From assembly GCF_003020585.1 (NCBI RefSeq), contig NZ_PXUE01000002.1, positions 186,001-250,000 on the forward strand: a stretch of DNA of 64,000 nucleotides, read 5' to 3'. The DNA is from Chryseobacterium aurantiacum. Lineage in GTDB: Bacteria; Bacteroidota; Bacteroidia; Flavobacteriales; Weeksellaceae. The notes under the pieces are model-generated. The model was not told where the DNA came from. It did not search any database and worked only from the letters and a program-made list of their open reading frames with translations. The translations under genes and the position numbers were made by a program. Of this stretch, positions 7,814 to 16,866 are shown piece after piece. Positions within the stretch are counted from its first letter, which is position 1. Every line of letters starts with the position of its first letter.

Positions 7814-8125
7814 TTATTTCTGATTCTTTATTCTATTCATAAAAGGAAAAGTTTTATTGTATTCTACCAAAACACTATCGCCTACTTTATATTTTTCATC
7901 ATAGCTTGGATTGGAATAATCCTTACCACCAGTAGAAAACTTATAATAATATGTAAAGAGATTTGTAAATTGTCCCTTTCGCTTATAATATTTTTCATTT
8001 ATTATATAACCTTTGGTATATTCCTTTGAAAATGTATTAAGTATGGGTATATATACCACATTTTCTCTAAACAAATAAACAATTATCAATAAAAATAAAG
8101 ATAATTTAAGCCATTTATTATTCAT
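7814..8125 (-). CDS. Small membrane-anchored protein, putative Rhs immunity protein
   Basis: A 103-aa protein with one N-terminal hydrophobic segment (about residues 5-24) followed by a soluble basic and aromatic-rich domain ending KVGDSVLVEYNKTFPF. No named domain is recognised. The start overlaps the stop of the 1207-aa Rhs gene by 8 bases, so the two are translationally coupled. Its position directly behind the variable Rhs tip and before the module-ending repeat supports a role as cognate immunity protein. Base composition is as AT-rich as the tip and unlike the Rhs core. Confidence 0.6.
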   Translation of the reverse strand: MNNKWLKLSLFLLIIVYLFRENVVYIPILNTFSKEYTKGYIINEKYYKRKGQFTNLFTYYYKFSTGGKDYSNPSYDEKYKVGDSVLVEYNKTFPFMNRIKNQK

Positions 8126-11100
8126 CTGTTTTCTTTTTTATATTATCAACAGTTGTTTTAGTTCTCGCATTAATCGCATTTTCAGCTGATTTATTAGTGA
8201 CATTTTTAATACCATTGCTTAATTGCTTTGAAATACCTTTTACATCAACTTTTTTTGAGATACTACTTGATGTCCTAGAACTTAGTCCAGTCGCTTTTTG
8301 AACAAAATTTTTGGCTTTAGTATTACTATTTAAATTAACTTTATTTGCTATTTTATCCAGTTTTGCTGTTTTAACTAAACTACCTGCCTTTTTAGCAGCT
8401 CCTCCTGCAGCTGCATCTACAAGCGTATTTTTGGCTATATTCCGAACATTTGTTTCAGCTTTAAAACCTTTCGAATTCCATTCAACAGTATTTTTAGCAA
8501 CCATAACGGTGGTTTTTATAGCTGCTTTTCTAATAGCACTACCTCCTTGGGTTAGAGCTCCTTCTGCAGCAGACAAAGCTATCGATGAGTAAGAAATATT
8601 ATCAGTCCATTTATTTTTAACATCTGGGTCTAGATAGTTAGCTGCGACTTGCATACCATAATCTGTTAATCCTCCAACAAGTGCACCAACAATACACGTT
8701 GGACATCTTCCATCTGGATCATCAAATTTTATGGGATTGTTATATCCATAAGAATATGGGCTTAGATTATCAGGATTGAAAATTCCACCGCCATTACCCA
8801 AAGTAGTTTCAATTGCACTTACTACTTCGTCATCATCGTCATCATCAATATTATTAGGGTCAAAAGTAAAATCTAAATCCTTTATCAGTGGATCTAACTG
8901 CATCCATCTTCCGATGTCTGGCATATACTGACGCCAGCCGTAGTCGTACATTCCTGTCTCCTGAAGCTCCTTACTGTTGTACTTATAGTTCTTATAACTA
9001 CCCACTCCAAAGAATGCGTTACCCGTCTTTAAATGGTTCATCCCAAATGGGTAATAGTCATTGGCATCCGTTATTTCAAGAACTCCTGTGCTGTTTCTAC
9101 CAAAGTTTACCCTTACATTTCCAAGGTGATCCTTGTACTGATAAATATACATCTTTTTCTGGTAATCATAAAAGCCCTCCGCCGTTGGAAAAAACTGCAA
9201 TTCAGGGTGATTAGGGCTATTTATGATTTCGCCTATATCATCACTTACCGGAGGCATTACAACACAGCTTGCCATACTGAATGCTTCTTCCTCCAATGCA
9301 AATGCCGTTTTTCGGGAAAAAACCCCGGTTGTCGTAGCTGAGGAGATTTTGTTCAGGTACTGAAAGCCATCAAGGTAATCCGTAATCTCCTTTGTCCAGC
9401 TGGTACCTGCAAACCCTACTGAAGTCTGCATATTCTCCTTTCTCAGCTTTATCCCATCGGCACGGTAGTTGGTCCTTATCTGGCTGGTGATGGTACCATA
9501 GCCTATATCCAAGGTACGAGGCAGGTTCAGAAAGTTGTAGCTGATGCCTGTGATCTGCTTATCCAGCATATTAATCAGGTTTCCGTTGGCGTCATAGGAA
9601 ATTGTATTTCCTCCACCCTCATATCCAGCCTTGTTATGTTGGTTGTCCCTGACATCCAAAAGCCGATTCCCCAGGCTTGTCGGGGGACCATAGTTGTACA
9701 CCAGGTCATCAATAACCATGGCCGTGGTTCCATTCATTGCAGAGGTTCGGTATAGCTTGGTGATGTTTCCATTCAGGTCATAGTCCATTGTCTCCGTGTG
9801 TTCCTTGCTCCATGGGTTGTTGGGATTTTGGTAGTATCCTGCCGTGAGCCTGTTCAAACCATCATAGGCATAGCCATATCTCTTGGGTTCCAGGGGAGGA
9901 TTGGCTCCCAGAGATTCCACGGCACGCCAGTCCACCTCTACAATATTTCCATTGTACATAGGCTTTACATTCTTGCCCACAAAAAAGCCCATGTCAGGGT
10001 TGGTGGTTCCATTCTTTTGGTTATACTTGATCTTGTAGGAAAATAATTTTCCATTTAGATTGGATATAGGCATATCATTTTTGTTGATGTCTGTGAGCCA
10101 TCCCCTGATATTATAGGCATAGTCAATGCTTTGCAGGTTGCTTCCAACCGTCTTGTTCTTAAGCTGGGAAAGTTCATTGTAGGAGTTTTCTACCAATAGC
10201 TGCTCCGGCCAGTAATCCACCTGGTGATAGCGCCTCAAAAGCCTGTTTTGATTATCATATGCAAAACTCTCCTTTACCGTTACCTCAGGTTCGCCTGCTC
10301 TTCTTAGATGTGTGGTTACGGTATTCTGGGCAGCTCCAGCAAAGTCAAGCCTGGACTCCGTTTTTGTATATCCTCCCAAATGATTGATGGAATGGGTTCC
10401 AATTACTCTTCCCTTTTTATCATAGTAGGAATAGTTTTTTGTCCAACTATTGTCCTCAATGTTTTTTACGATGCTTAGTACGGCAAGCCCCTTGGTACTG
10501 ATTCCATCAGCATTGGGTGTACCGCTGATGGTCGGCTCTCCTAAGATATTGGTCGGAAAGGACGGATTAAAGCTGTATCCGGGAACAAAGTCATAGTAAT
10601 TAACGCTCAGCATATCCACCCACTTATCGGAACTTGGATAGGTAGTACCGGGATAGTTATAGTATACGTCCATTCCCTGCCAGGGAAAGAAAACATAGTC
10701 GATACTCTTTAGGTTATTGGAGCTTACTGCATCTGCCAGGGTCTGCTCCGCAATTCTTTCACCTCCCGTACAAATTCCTGTAATGCAGGGCCTTGAAAAC
10801 TGATCATACTTGGTGTAAAGCCATTGTCCCTTGGCCCTTAGATTGGCATCACGGGTGGCTACCAAACGATCCTGTTTATCATACACCATATACTCCCAAC
10901 CTTTGCCGGGAAGTTTCTTTTCTACCAAATGATTTTTGCCATCATAACGATACTGATAATACAGATTTTCCATTGTCGAAGACTCAACAGTCGGAGCAGA
11001 AGCCAATGGCGGAATCACATATGCTAATTGGTCATATTCATTATAAACATAATAAGTATCGGCATTTTCCGTTGCATTTAATGCTTTTCTTACCAATAAA

Positions 11101-11741
11101 ACCTGTCCTTTTCCATTTTTAAACTCAATGGTCTTGTTTCCGTCCTCATCGGTTACTGTATTTTTATACAACTGATTGGGTAAGAAATATTGAAGCAATT
11201 GGACTGTAGTCTGCGTTCTGCCTTCAACCCAAGTCGTTGAAGTTTCATATTTCCTTACATAATCTGTAGTAGTATTGGCTTCATACTGGAACCTTACGGG
11301 CTTGTTGGCCCAGTCGCTACCCACCTGTCTTTGTTCCAGCAGTCGATCAAGGGGAGAGCTTTCCAGGGTTCTTTCGGAATAGATTTTTTCCGAGCCATAA
11401 ATTCCGGGCTGGGTGGCATTAGCCAATGGGGACGCGGCAATACCACCATTCAGGGTGCCGGACTGGGGTACAGGGAGGTAGTCCATTGTCTGTCTTCCGA
11501 AGCCATCGTATTCAATGTGGGTGACAACATCCCTACCCAGTGGGGAGGCCTTTACGTTGACCACCTGCTTGGGTCTTCCCAGTCCATCAAAATACTGGAC
11601 AGTTTCGGATGATTTTGTAGCTATAGTTCCGTTATAATCCAAATATGTTTTGGTATAGATATAATTTTCCGTATTGGAAAGCTGTGCGTGCACCGACGGG
11701 GTGAGCAGCAGCATGCCCAGGGGAATGAGTATTTTTTTCAT
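8118..11741 (-). CDS. Rhs repeat protein with variable C-terminal tip
   Basis: A 1207-aa exported Rhs/YD-repeat protein. The signal peptide is residues 1-19 (ending SVHAQ). The N-terminus has the TKTYLDYNGT...YFDGLGRPKQVV segment typical of Bacteroidota Rhs proteins (DUF6443-like). YD repeats fill most of the protein, for example GYAYDGLNRLTAGYY and YDANGNL. The Rhs core runs from YKDHLGNVRV (about residue 868) to PIKFDDPDGR (about 1003) and contains an unusual acidic insert with six Asp. Residues from about 1008 form a tip rich in Ala, Lys and Thr with a glycine-rich hydrophobic start (IVGALVGGLTDYG) and no recognised enzyme motif. It is third in an operon with the genes at 15083 and 11748, 6 bases after its neighbour. 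It is likely a polymorphic toxin carried in an Rhs shell; the export route after Sec is unknown. Confidence 0.9.
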   Translation of the reverse strand: MKKILIPLGMLLLTPSVHAQLSNTENYIYTKTYLDYNGTIATKSSETVQYFDGLGRPKQVVNVKASPLGRDVVTHIEYDGFGRQTMDYLPVPQSGTLNGGIAASPLANATQPGIYGSEKIYSERTLESSPLDRLLEQRQVGSDWANKPVRFQYEANTTTDYVRKYETSTTWVEGRTQTTVQLLQYFLPNQLYKNTVTDEDGNKTIEFKNGKGQVLLVRKALNATENADTYYVYNEYDQLAYVIPPLASAPTVESSTMENLYYQYRYDGKNHLVEKKLPGKGWEYMVYDKQDRLVATRDANLRAKGQWLYTKYDQFSRPCITGICTGGERIAEQTLADAVSSNNLKSIDYVFFPWQGMDVYYNYPGTTYPSSDKWVDMLSVNYYDFVPGYSFNPSFPTNILGEPTISGTPNADGISTKGLAVLSIVKNIEDNSWTKNYSYYDKKGRVIGTHSINHLGGYTKTESRLDFAGAAQNTVTTHLRRAGEPEVTVKESFAYDNQNRLLRRYHQVDYWPEQLLVENSYNELSQLKNKTVGSNLQSIDYAYNIRGWLTDINKNDMPISNLNGKLFSYKIKYNQKNGTTNPDMGFFVGKNVKPMYNGNIVEVDWRAVESLGANPPLEPKRYGYAYDGLNRLTAGYYQNPNNPWSKEHTETMDYDLNGNITKLYRTSAMNGTTAMVIDDLVYNYGPPTSLGNRLLDVRDNQHNKAGYEGGGNTISYDANGNLINMLDKQITGISYNFLNLPRTLDIGYGTITSQIRTNYRADGIKLRKENMQTSVGFAGTSWTKEITDYLDGFQYLNKISSATTTGVFSRKTAFALEEEAFSMASCVVMPPVSDDIGEIINSPNHPELQFFPTAEGFYDYQKKMYIYQYKDHLGNVRVNFGRNSTGVLEITDANDYYPFGMNHLKTGNAFFGVGSYKNYKYNSKELQETGMYDYGWRQYMPDIGRWMQLDPLIKDLDFTFDPNNIDDDDDDEVVSAIETTLGNGGGIFNPDNLSPYSYGYNNPIKFDDPDGRCPTCIVGALVGGLTDYGMQVAANYLDPDVKNKWTDNISYSSIALSAAEGALTQGGSAIRKAAIKTTVMVAKNTVEWNSKGFKAETNVRNIAKNTLVDAAAGGAAKKAGSLVKTAKLDKIANKVNLNSNTKAKNFVQKATGLSSRTSSSISKKVDVKGISKQLSNGIKNVTNKSAENAINARTKTTVDNIKKKTDE

Positions 11742-11747
11742 ATTTTA

Positions 11748-14700
11748 TTAGTGTTTATAGTTGTAGTTGAATTCCTTTACTAATTTACCTGTCTGGCTCT
11801 CTTCCCTGATTTCCTTAAGCCTGCCGGAGGAGTCATAGAGGTAAACCTCCCTGATGCCGGATGGTGGGGTGATGCTTCTTACTCCAATGAGTGGATCGTG
11901 GGTGTAGGTCGTGATCTTAAATCCGGCAAGGTTTGGGTTATTCCGGAAGTCATTTAATTCCTTGAGCAATGCGGCTTCATCATTATTGGCAGCCATACCG
12001 GCGTCTGTATCAGAAGCAGTAACCATGGCTAAAGTATAAGATAAAATCTGTTCATAGGTAGCCCCCTCAATCTTGGCAATGGGCAGGGTATTGTTGTAAC
12101 CCCAGACAATGGATACCGGGGTACTGCTGTTACCATTGGTATCAGGCTTAGGATTATACTGCAATAGATTTCCGCTTACAGTGCTGTACAGCTTATACAA
12201 TACCTCTGTAGCCAGGGTATTACTCTGCGTATCCAGGCTGGATACACTTATAGGCAACGCCAGTCCTGATGTTTTATTAGTGGCCTCAGTATCAGAGTTT
12301 GGATAAACGGTCGAAAGCTTGGAAATGGTTTTTCCTGCATCTGTTGAATTCAATTTTTTAACAACCGTTGTTTCCAGGGGAATACCTATCATATTCTTAT
12401 TAATCAGATACTGATTCCCTTTCTCATGGGCATACTGAAAGGTTGTTTCCTGAACAGACTTGTCGGGAAAGATAATTTTTTGTGAGGTAGGCTGAATATG
12501 GAGTGGGTTATTATAGAAGTATTCGGTTTCTGTCCTCAGCAGTTTTCCATTTAGGTTCTCCTCTATAATCTCCCTGTCTTTATTCACTTGGGCAGATACC
12601 AGCTTTTTTCCATAAAAATCGAAATTGGCAGCGGCATTTTTCATGGTTGCTCCACAGCCAAGATAATATTCCGGACTGGTGGCAAAAAACTGATAGCTCA
12701 TTTTATGGAATTCATTGGGTTGGGTTGGGGCCGTAAAATCCAACCCTGATTCTATTTGCTGGCTTGATGGGGTCTGAAGAAATGAATAATCATTTGTTAA
12801 CGTTTTAATGGGAACCGTGTTTCCTCTTTCAAAAATCTCCTGTTTTTTTATAAACCCTCTCTTCCATGAATTGTCATTGAATAAAAGATAGGGAGTGTCA
12901 TAATACAGTTTCCCATCATCTTCATCATAAAATGAATAAACCGTTTTTCCATTATCATTCCCATTGCTGGTAGTACTTTCCGTAGCCTTGGAATAAAATA
13001 CCGTAGCCCCATTATAGCCCAGTATATCACTTATTGCAGTACTATAATACTTGGCCAGGGAAAAATGTTTATCAAGTACCTTACAAACCCCCGGATCATA
13101 TTTGAAGCTGTATCCGTGCTCCAATTCATAGGCAATTGGATAATCATAGATCTTTCCTGTTGAGATACCGTTCTCATTATAGTTAATGCTTTTGGTAAAA
13201 AGGGAATTTCCATCGCTGTCTTTCGAAATTATCCTTGCAATCCTAACTCCTCCAACTTCCAGATTTTTCCTTCCAGCACTCGTCACCACCTCTTCCTCTG
13301 CATAAAGATGAACATAGGGATCAGGAAGTCCCTTGGCAAACATACTCAGGTAATAGGAACCCGGATCCAGGACAAGTTCAGCCTCACCCTTTCCTGACAT
13401 TGGAGGAAGTGGCACAGGCATATGTGTAGCTTTATTTATTACATCATAGGAAACCTGGGCCTCTGCTGTAGCCCCACCCGGTTGAAAGGGAATATTATAG
13501 AATAACTGGAACTTGGTTCGCTTGGTAACCTCAAAATTCACCTCCTTGTAAAAATCACCATTATTGGACTCTTCGTAGCTGTAAAAGACACCAATGCTTG
13601 TAACATTTGTACCATATTCTGTATATCCTGGTTCATCATAGGTATTATTTTCATAGACAAACTCATCGCTGCCCCTTGTAGGATAAATAACCTCCTTTAG
13701 TAATGTAGATTGGGTGTCGGCTAGATTGGGTTTCTTTCCTCCCAAATAATAATATGTCCTAAAATCCTTTAAACTGTACCTACCTCCTGCATATTGGCTA
13801 TAATATCCCCAAAAATCCTTATTATCAGTATCCTTGTCTGGCATGAATGAGTCCTCATAATATTTGAATGAATATTGCCTGTCATTGATCTTAACGGAGT
13901 TTAGCTTAAGCCAGGTAGTACGATCACTGATGTATCCACTGGCAGGCTGAAAATAGGACTGGTCAAATACTGCTGTATAGCTGTTTCCTCCATCCTGAAC
14001 CCTTACTTTATCAAGGGCTGCAATCTTTCTTGTAAAGTCATTTTTCACATCTGCCCTGGGGGTGCTTTTATATTCAAAGGAAACCCTTGTCTTTGCATTT
14101 ACCTTGATCTCCCTTAATACCGGAAGAGTATGCTTTGTTACCTTGGACAAATATTTCACCTCAAAGGAACTTGAATAGTAATCCGTTGGTATTTGAAAAT
14201 AATCCTTGGTACTCCCCTTCATATAAGAGGTTGGATTATCATAGGCATAGTCAACGTAGTTATATAGGAAATCAATGACATCCGTTTTAGTCTGAATTTT
14301 GGATAAGTAGTAATTGTTATAGATCAGGTTGCCTCCACTATAGGGATAAAGTCCACTCAATAGTTGCATATCCGACTGCAAGGTAATGTCATCCTGAACC
14401 GCATATTCATAAATGTTGCCTTGAATATCCGTTATGGTAAATTTAACTCCATCAAATTTTACCTTTTCCTTCCCCGCCGGCATTTGTTTTCCATTAAAAT
14501 CCTTATCCAGAAAGAACTTACTGCTTTTACCCGGATAGGAAAAATGAAAAATATCAGGCTCTGTATCTACACCACTTACAGGGCTCTTCATAAAGGTACC
14601 TTGTGCTTCTAATCTCGAATTGGAATTATCCCTTAAAAGTGGATATTCAGGGTAGTTAACAGCCCCGGGATATACGAAGCCTACCTTTATGGGGTGATCA

Positions 14701-15077
14701 ACAGGAAATCCATTTGGAAAAACATAATATTCCTTCAATGAGTGAAGGTCATCCAATCCATTCACTTTATGGGATATTTTCCCTCCCACTTCCAGATCCC
14801 ATCCCAATCCAATATTGGATGAATTTTCGCCGGGTTTAAATCCTGTGGAAGTATAATTCAATGTGATTGGAACTTCAAGATCACCAACCTTCAGGGTATA
14901 AATGTTCAAAGGATAGTTTATCGCTCCTGATGAATAATTGACGGGAATGTCTACCCTTTTTACCAGCCCTGACATTTCAGGAGTGGTAGGCACAACGTTT
15001 GTCATATTACCGAACTGTGCAAGCACTCTAATACTGAATGACAACAATAGAATTGGAAATATTTTATATTTTTTCAT
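11748..15077 (-). CDS. Large exported YD/Rhs-like shell protein
   Basis: A 1109-aa protein with a signal peptide (ending RVLAQ). It begins with a segment found in Bacteroidota Rhs partner proteins (about residues 30-110: PTTPEMSG, GAINYPLNIYTL, LGWDLEVGGKI), resembling the start of SpvB/TcB-like shell proteins. The C-terminus ends in YD-repeat-like sequence (REVYLYDSSGRLKEIREE, then EFNYNYKH). No catalytic motif or sorting domain is seen. It lies between the T9SS-sorted propeller gene (5-bp gap) and the Rhs toxin gene (6-bp gap), all apparently in one transcript. By analogy with B and C components of Tc toxins it could build part of a cocoon around the Rhs tip, but that is inference from architecture only. 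Base composition is richer in GC than the window average. Confidence 0.8.
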   Translation of the reverse strand: MKKYKIFPILLLSFSIRVLAQFGNMTNVVPTTPEMSGLVKRVDIPVNYSSGAINYPLNIYTLKVGDLEVPITLNYTSTGFKPGENSSNIGLGWDLEVGGKISHKVNGLDDLHSLKEYYVFPNGFPVDHPIKVGFVYPGAVNYPEYPLLRDNSNSRLEAQGTFMKSPVSGVDTEPDIFHFSYPGKSSKFFLDKDFNGKQMPAGKEKVKFDGVKFTITDIQGNIYEYAVQDDITLQSDMQLLSGLYPYSGGNLIYNNYYLSKIQTKTDVIDFLYNYVDYAYDNPTSYMKGSTKDYFQIPTDYYSSSFEVKYLSKVTKHTLPVLREIKVNAKTRVSFEYKSTPRADVKNDFTRKIAALDKVRVQDGGNSYTAVFDQSYFQPASGYISDRTTWLKLNSVKINDRQYSFKYYEDSFMPDKDTDNKDFWGYYSQYAGGRYSLKDFRTYYYLGGKKPNLADTQSTLLKEVIYPTRGSDEFVYENNTYDEPGYTEYGTNVTSIGVFYSYEESNNGDFYKEVNFEVTKRTKFQLFYNIPFQPGGATAEAQVSYDVINKATHMPVPLPPMSGKGEAELVLDPGSYYLSMFAKGLPDPYVHLYAEEEVVTSAGRKNLEVGGVRIARIISKDSDGNSLFTKSINYNENGISTGKIYDYPIAYELEHGYSFKYDPGVCKVLDKHFSLAKYYSTAISDILGYNGATVFYSKATESTTSNGNDNGKTVYSFYDEDDGKLYYDTPYLLFNDNSWKRGFIKKQEIFERGNTVPIKTLTNDYSFLQTPSSQQIESGLDFTAPTQPNEFHKMSYQFFATSPEYYLGCGATMKNAAANFDFYGKKLVSAQVNKDREIIEENLNGKLLRTETEYFYNNPLHIQPTSQKIIFPDKSVQETTFQYAHEKGNQYLINKNMIGIPLETTVVKKLNSTDAGKTISKLSTVYPNSDTEATNKTSGLALPISVSSLDTQSNTLATEVLYKLYSTVSGNLLQYNPKPDTNGNSSTPVSIVWGYNNTLPIAKIEGATYEQILSYTLAMVTASDTDAGMAANNDEAALLKELNDFRNNPNLAGFKITTYTHDPLIGVRSITPPSGIREVYLYDSSGRLKEIREESQTGKLVKEFNYNYKH

Positions 15078-15082
15078 TGTGT

Positions 15083-16642
15083 TTATTTTTTAATAAGTTT
15101 AGCGTTAGCGGTTTTACCCGTATCCGTCTTTATGCTCACCAGATAAGCTCCCTGAACCAGGGCCTGTGTATTAATCTTCGTTACCCTGTTTTTTGTTTTC
15201 AGGATTTGCAATTGTCTTCCGCTCATATCATAGACCAGAATATCTGCCTCCTTGAAGTCGTTGAATCCTATTTCTACGTAGGCATAGTCAGACACCGGAT
15301 TAGGATAGATCTTGATGTCATGCTTTTCAATCAAGTCATTAACCTGCCTGTCACCCAGCTTTACAATCTTCCAGTTCTCCTTGCCCAGTTCCTCGGCACT
15401 GGTTCCTGCCAGAATGATGGAACCATCCCTATTAAGTTTGAGGTCTGAAAGCCGTTCCTCATTTTCTCTTGATTCTCCGGTAACATGTTTTCTCCATTTC
15501 TCATTCCCTAACTGATCAATATAAAGCAACCAAAATGTTTCGTCTTCCTTTTCAATTCTTCCCTCAGCCTGGGTATAGCCACCTAATAGAATTCCCTTGG
15601 TCAGGTCCTGGTTATCGGATCTTGAATCCTGGCCCAAAATGACACTCGTTCCCATCAATACATCCCTGTTTCCAAGGGTGTAGGACCTTTGCCACTGCTC
15701 ATCCCCCCGTTCATTCAGGGATATCAGCCAAAGGTCCGTTCCCTCTTCAATTCCAACGTTCTTGTTCCCTGACCTATCCGATCTGGATTCCCCGCCGATG
15801 ATGTAGCCGTTGGAGCTTAGTGCAAGGGTTCTGATGTGGTCGTCCTCCCTTCCTCCAAGGTTCTTTTCCCATTCAACTCTACCGTTCTTGTCGAGCTTGA
15901 TAATCCAGTAATCTCCCTCTCCGTAGTTTTCAGTTTTCTTTGTACCTCCGGCATTGCTTCGGGAATAAATTCCAAGCAAGGCTCCACCATCCCTTGTGGG
16001 GATCAGTTTCTCAACCTCGTCAAGGCCTCTTCCGCCTAAAATAAGCTGGGAAGTTTCCTTTCCATTCTTGTCCAACCTGGTGACAAGGACATCCTTTGAA
16101 CCATGTCCTTTTGGGGAGTTTTGTACATTACCCGCAACAAGGAATCCCAAATCGGTGGTTTGAACCACGGCTCTTGCTTCTTCATCAGCTGTTGTTCCCA
16201 AGGTTTCTTGCCAAATCTCATCTCCAAACTCATTGATTCGGATCAGCCAGATGTCTGAACCACCCTTGGAATCATCCTTTTTATCCAGGCCCTTGCCTGA
16301 ATACGAGGTTCCAGCCAATAGGAATCCTCCATCCTGGGTGGTTACTGTTGCCGATAAATAATCATGATCCTGGCCTGAAAAGTATTTTTCCCAGACCTGT
16401 TCTCCCTGCTGATTAAGCTTTACCAAATGGAAATCGTAGCCATTGTTTTGTTTGTTGTTCTGCTGAAGCTTGTCGCTCTGAATGGAGCTTCCCGTAATAA
16501 GATATTGCTGATCAATGGAGGTGGTAACCTGGCTTAAAAAGTCCTGGGTGCCGGACTTAATATCTTTCTGCCAGACCACTTCCTGGGCAGATAAGCCCAG
16601 TACAGTGCACAAGGTAAATGCACCGAGATAAATATTTTTCAT
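15083..16642 (-). CDS. T9SS-sorted beta-propeller protein, first gene of the Rhs operon
   Basis: A 519-aa exported protein. The signal peptide ends LGLSAQ. Residues 20-430 hold repeated blades of about 60 residues with the pattern GGFLLAG...SDIWLIRINEFGDEIWQ, as in PQQ/SBBP-like propellers. The final ~80 residues form a type A T9SS sorting domain (IYPNPVSDYAYVE...GAYLVSIKTDTGKTANAKLIKK). It should be carried across the outer membrane and attached to the surface or released. Being co-transcribed with two Rhs-type genes suggests a part in exposing, anchoring or targeting the Rhs product. Only five bases separate it from the next gene. Confidence 0.88.
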   Translation of the reverse strand: MKNIYLGAFTLCTVLGLSAQEVVWQKDIKSGTQDFLSQVTTSIDQQYLITGSSIQSDKLQQNNKQNNGYDFHLVKLNQQGEQVWEKYFSGQDHDYLSATVTTQDGGFLLAGTSYSGKGLDKKDDSKGGSDIWLIRINEFGDEIWQETLGTTADEEARAVVQTTDLGFLVAGNVQNSPKGHGSKDVLVTRLDKNGKETSQLILGGRGLDEVEKLIPTRDGGALLGIYSRSNAGGTKKTENYGEGDYWIIKLDKNGRVEWEKNLGGREDDHIRTLALSSNGYIIGGESRSDRSGNKNVGIEEGTDLWLISLNERGDEQWQRSYTLGNRDVLMGTSVILGQDSRSDNQDLTKGILLGGYTQAEGRIEKEDETFWLLYIDQLGNEKWRKHVTGESRENEERLSDLKLNRDGSIILAGTSAEELGKENWKIVKLGDRQVNDLIEKHDIKIYPNPVSDYAYVEIGFNDFKEADILVYDMSGRQLQILKTKNRVTKINTQALVQGAYLVSIKTDTGKTANAKLIKK

Positions 16643-16834
16643 TTTAGTGTTTTAATTAATGTTTGGTTTTATTAATTCGTTATAAAACTACCCATTTTAA
16701 AAACACAAAATCAAAAATACAGCTCATTTACATGTCATTTTAATTTATAAAACATATTTTAATTATTAAAATCACTTTACAATCATTTATTAAATCACAA
16801 TGACAAGATATAACGTATTATTTTCACCCAAAAA

Positions 16835-16866
16835 AGCCTTTGAAAAATTTCAAAGGCTTTTTTTAT
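16835..16866 (-). terminator. Terminator of the his operon, overlapping the hisIE stop
   Basis: AAGCCTTTGA and TCAAAGGCTT form a perfect 10-bp stem around a short AAATT-type loop, with T-runs on both sides. On the minus strand the last hisIE codons and its TGA lie within the 5' arm, so translation ends inside the terminator. Confidence 0.85.

Noticed and set aside
8826..8866. GAT/GAC microsatellite as a regulatory or structural DNA repeat
   Set aside because: It is in frame within the Rhs core and simply codes for an Asp run; it is noted as a protein feature instead.
8311..9341. Several plus-strand frames opposite the Rhs gene
   Set aside because: They are antisense shadows of a well-supported Rhs coding region, and the same shadows recur opposite the orphan tip because the DNA is repeated.
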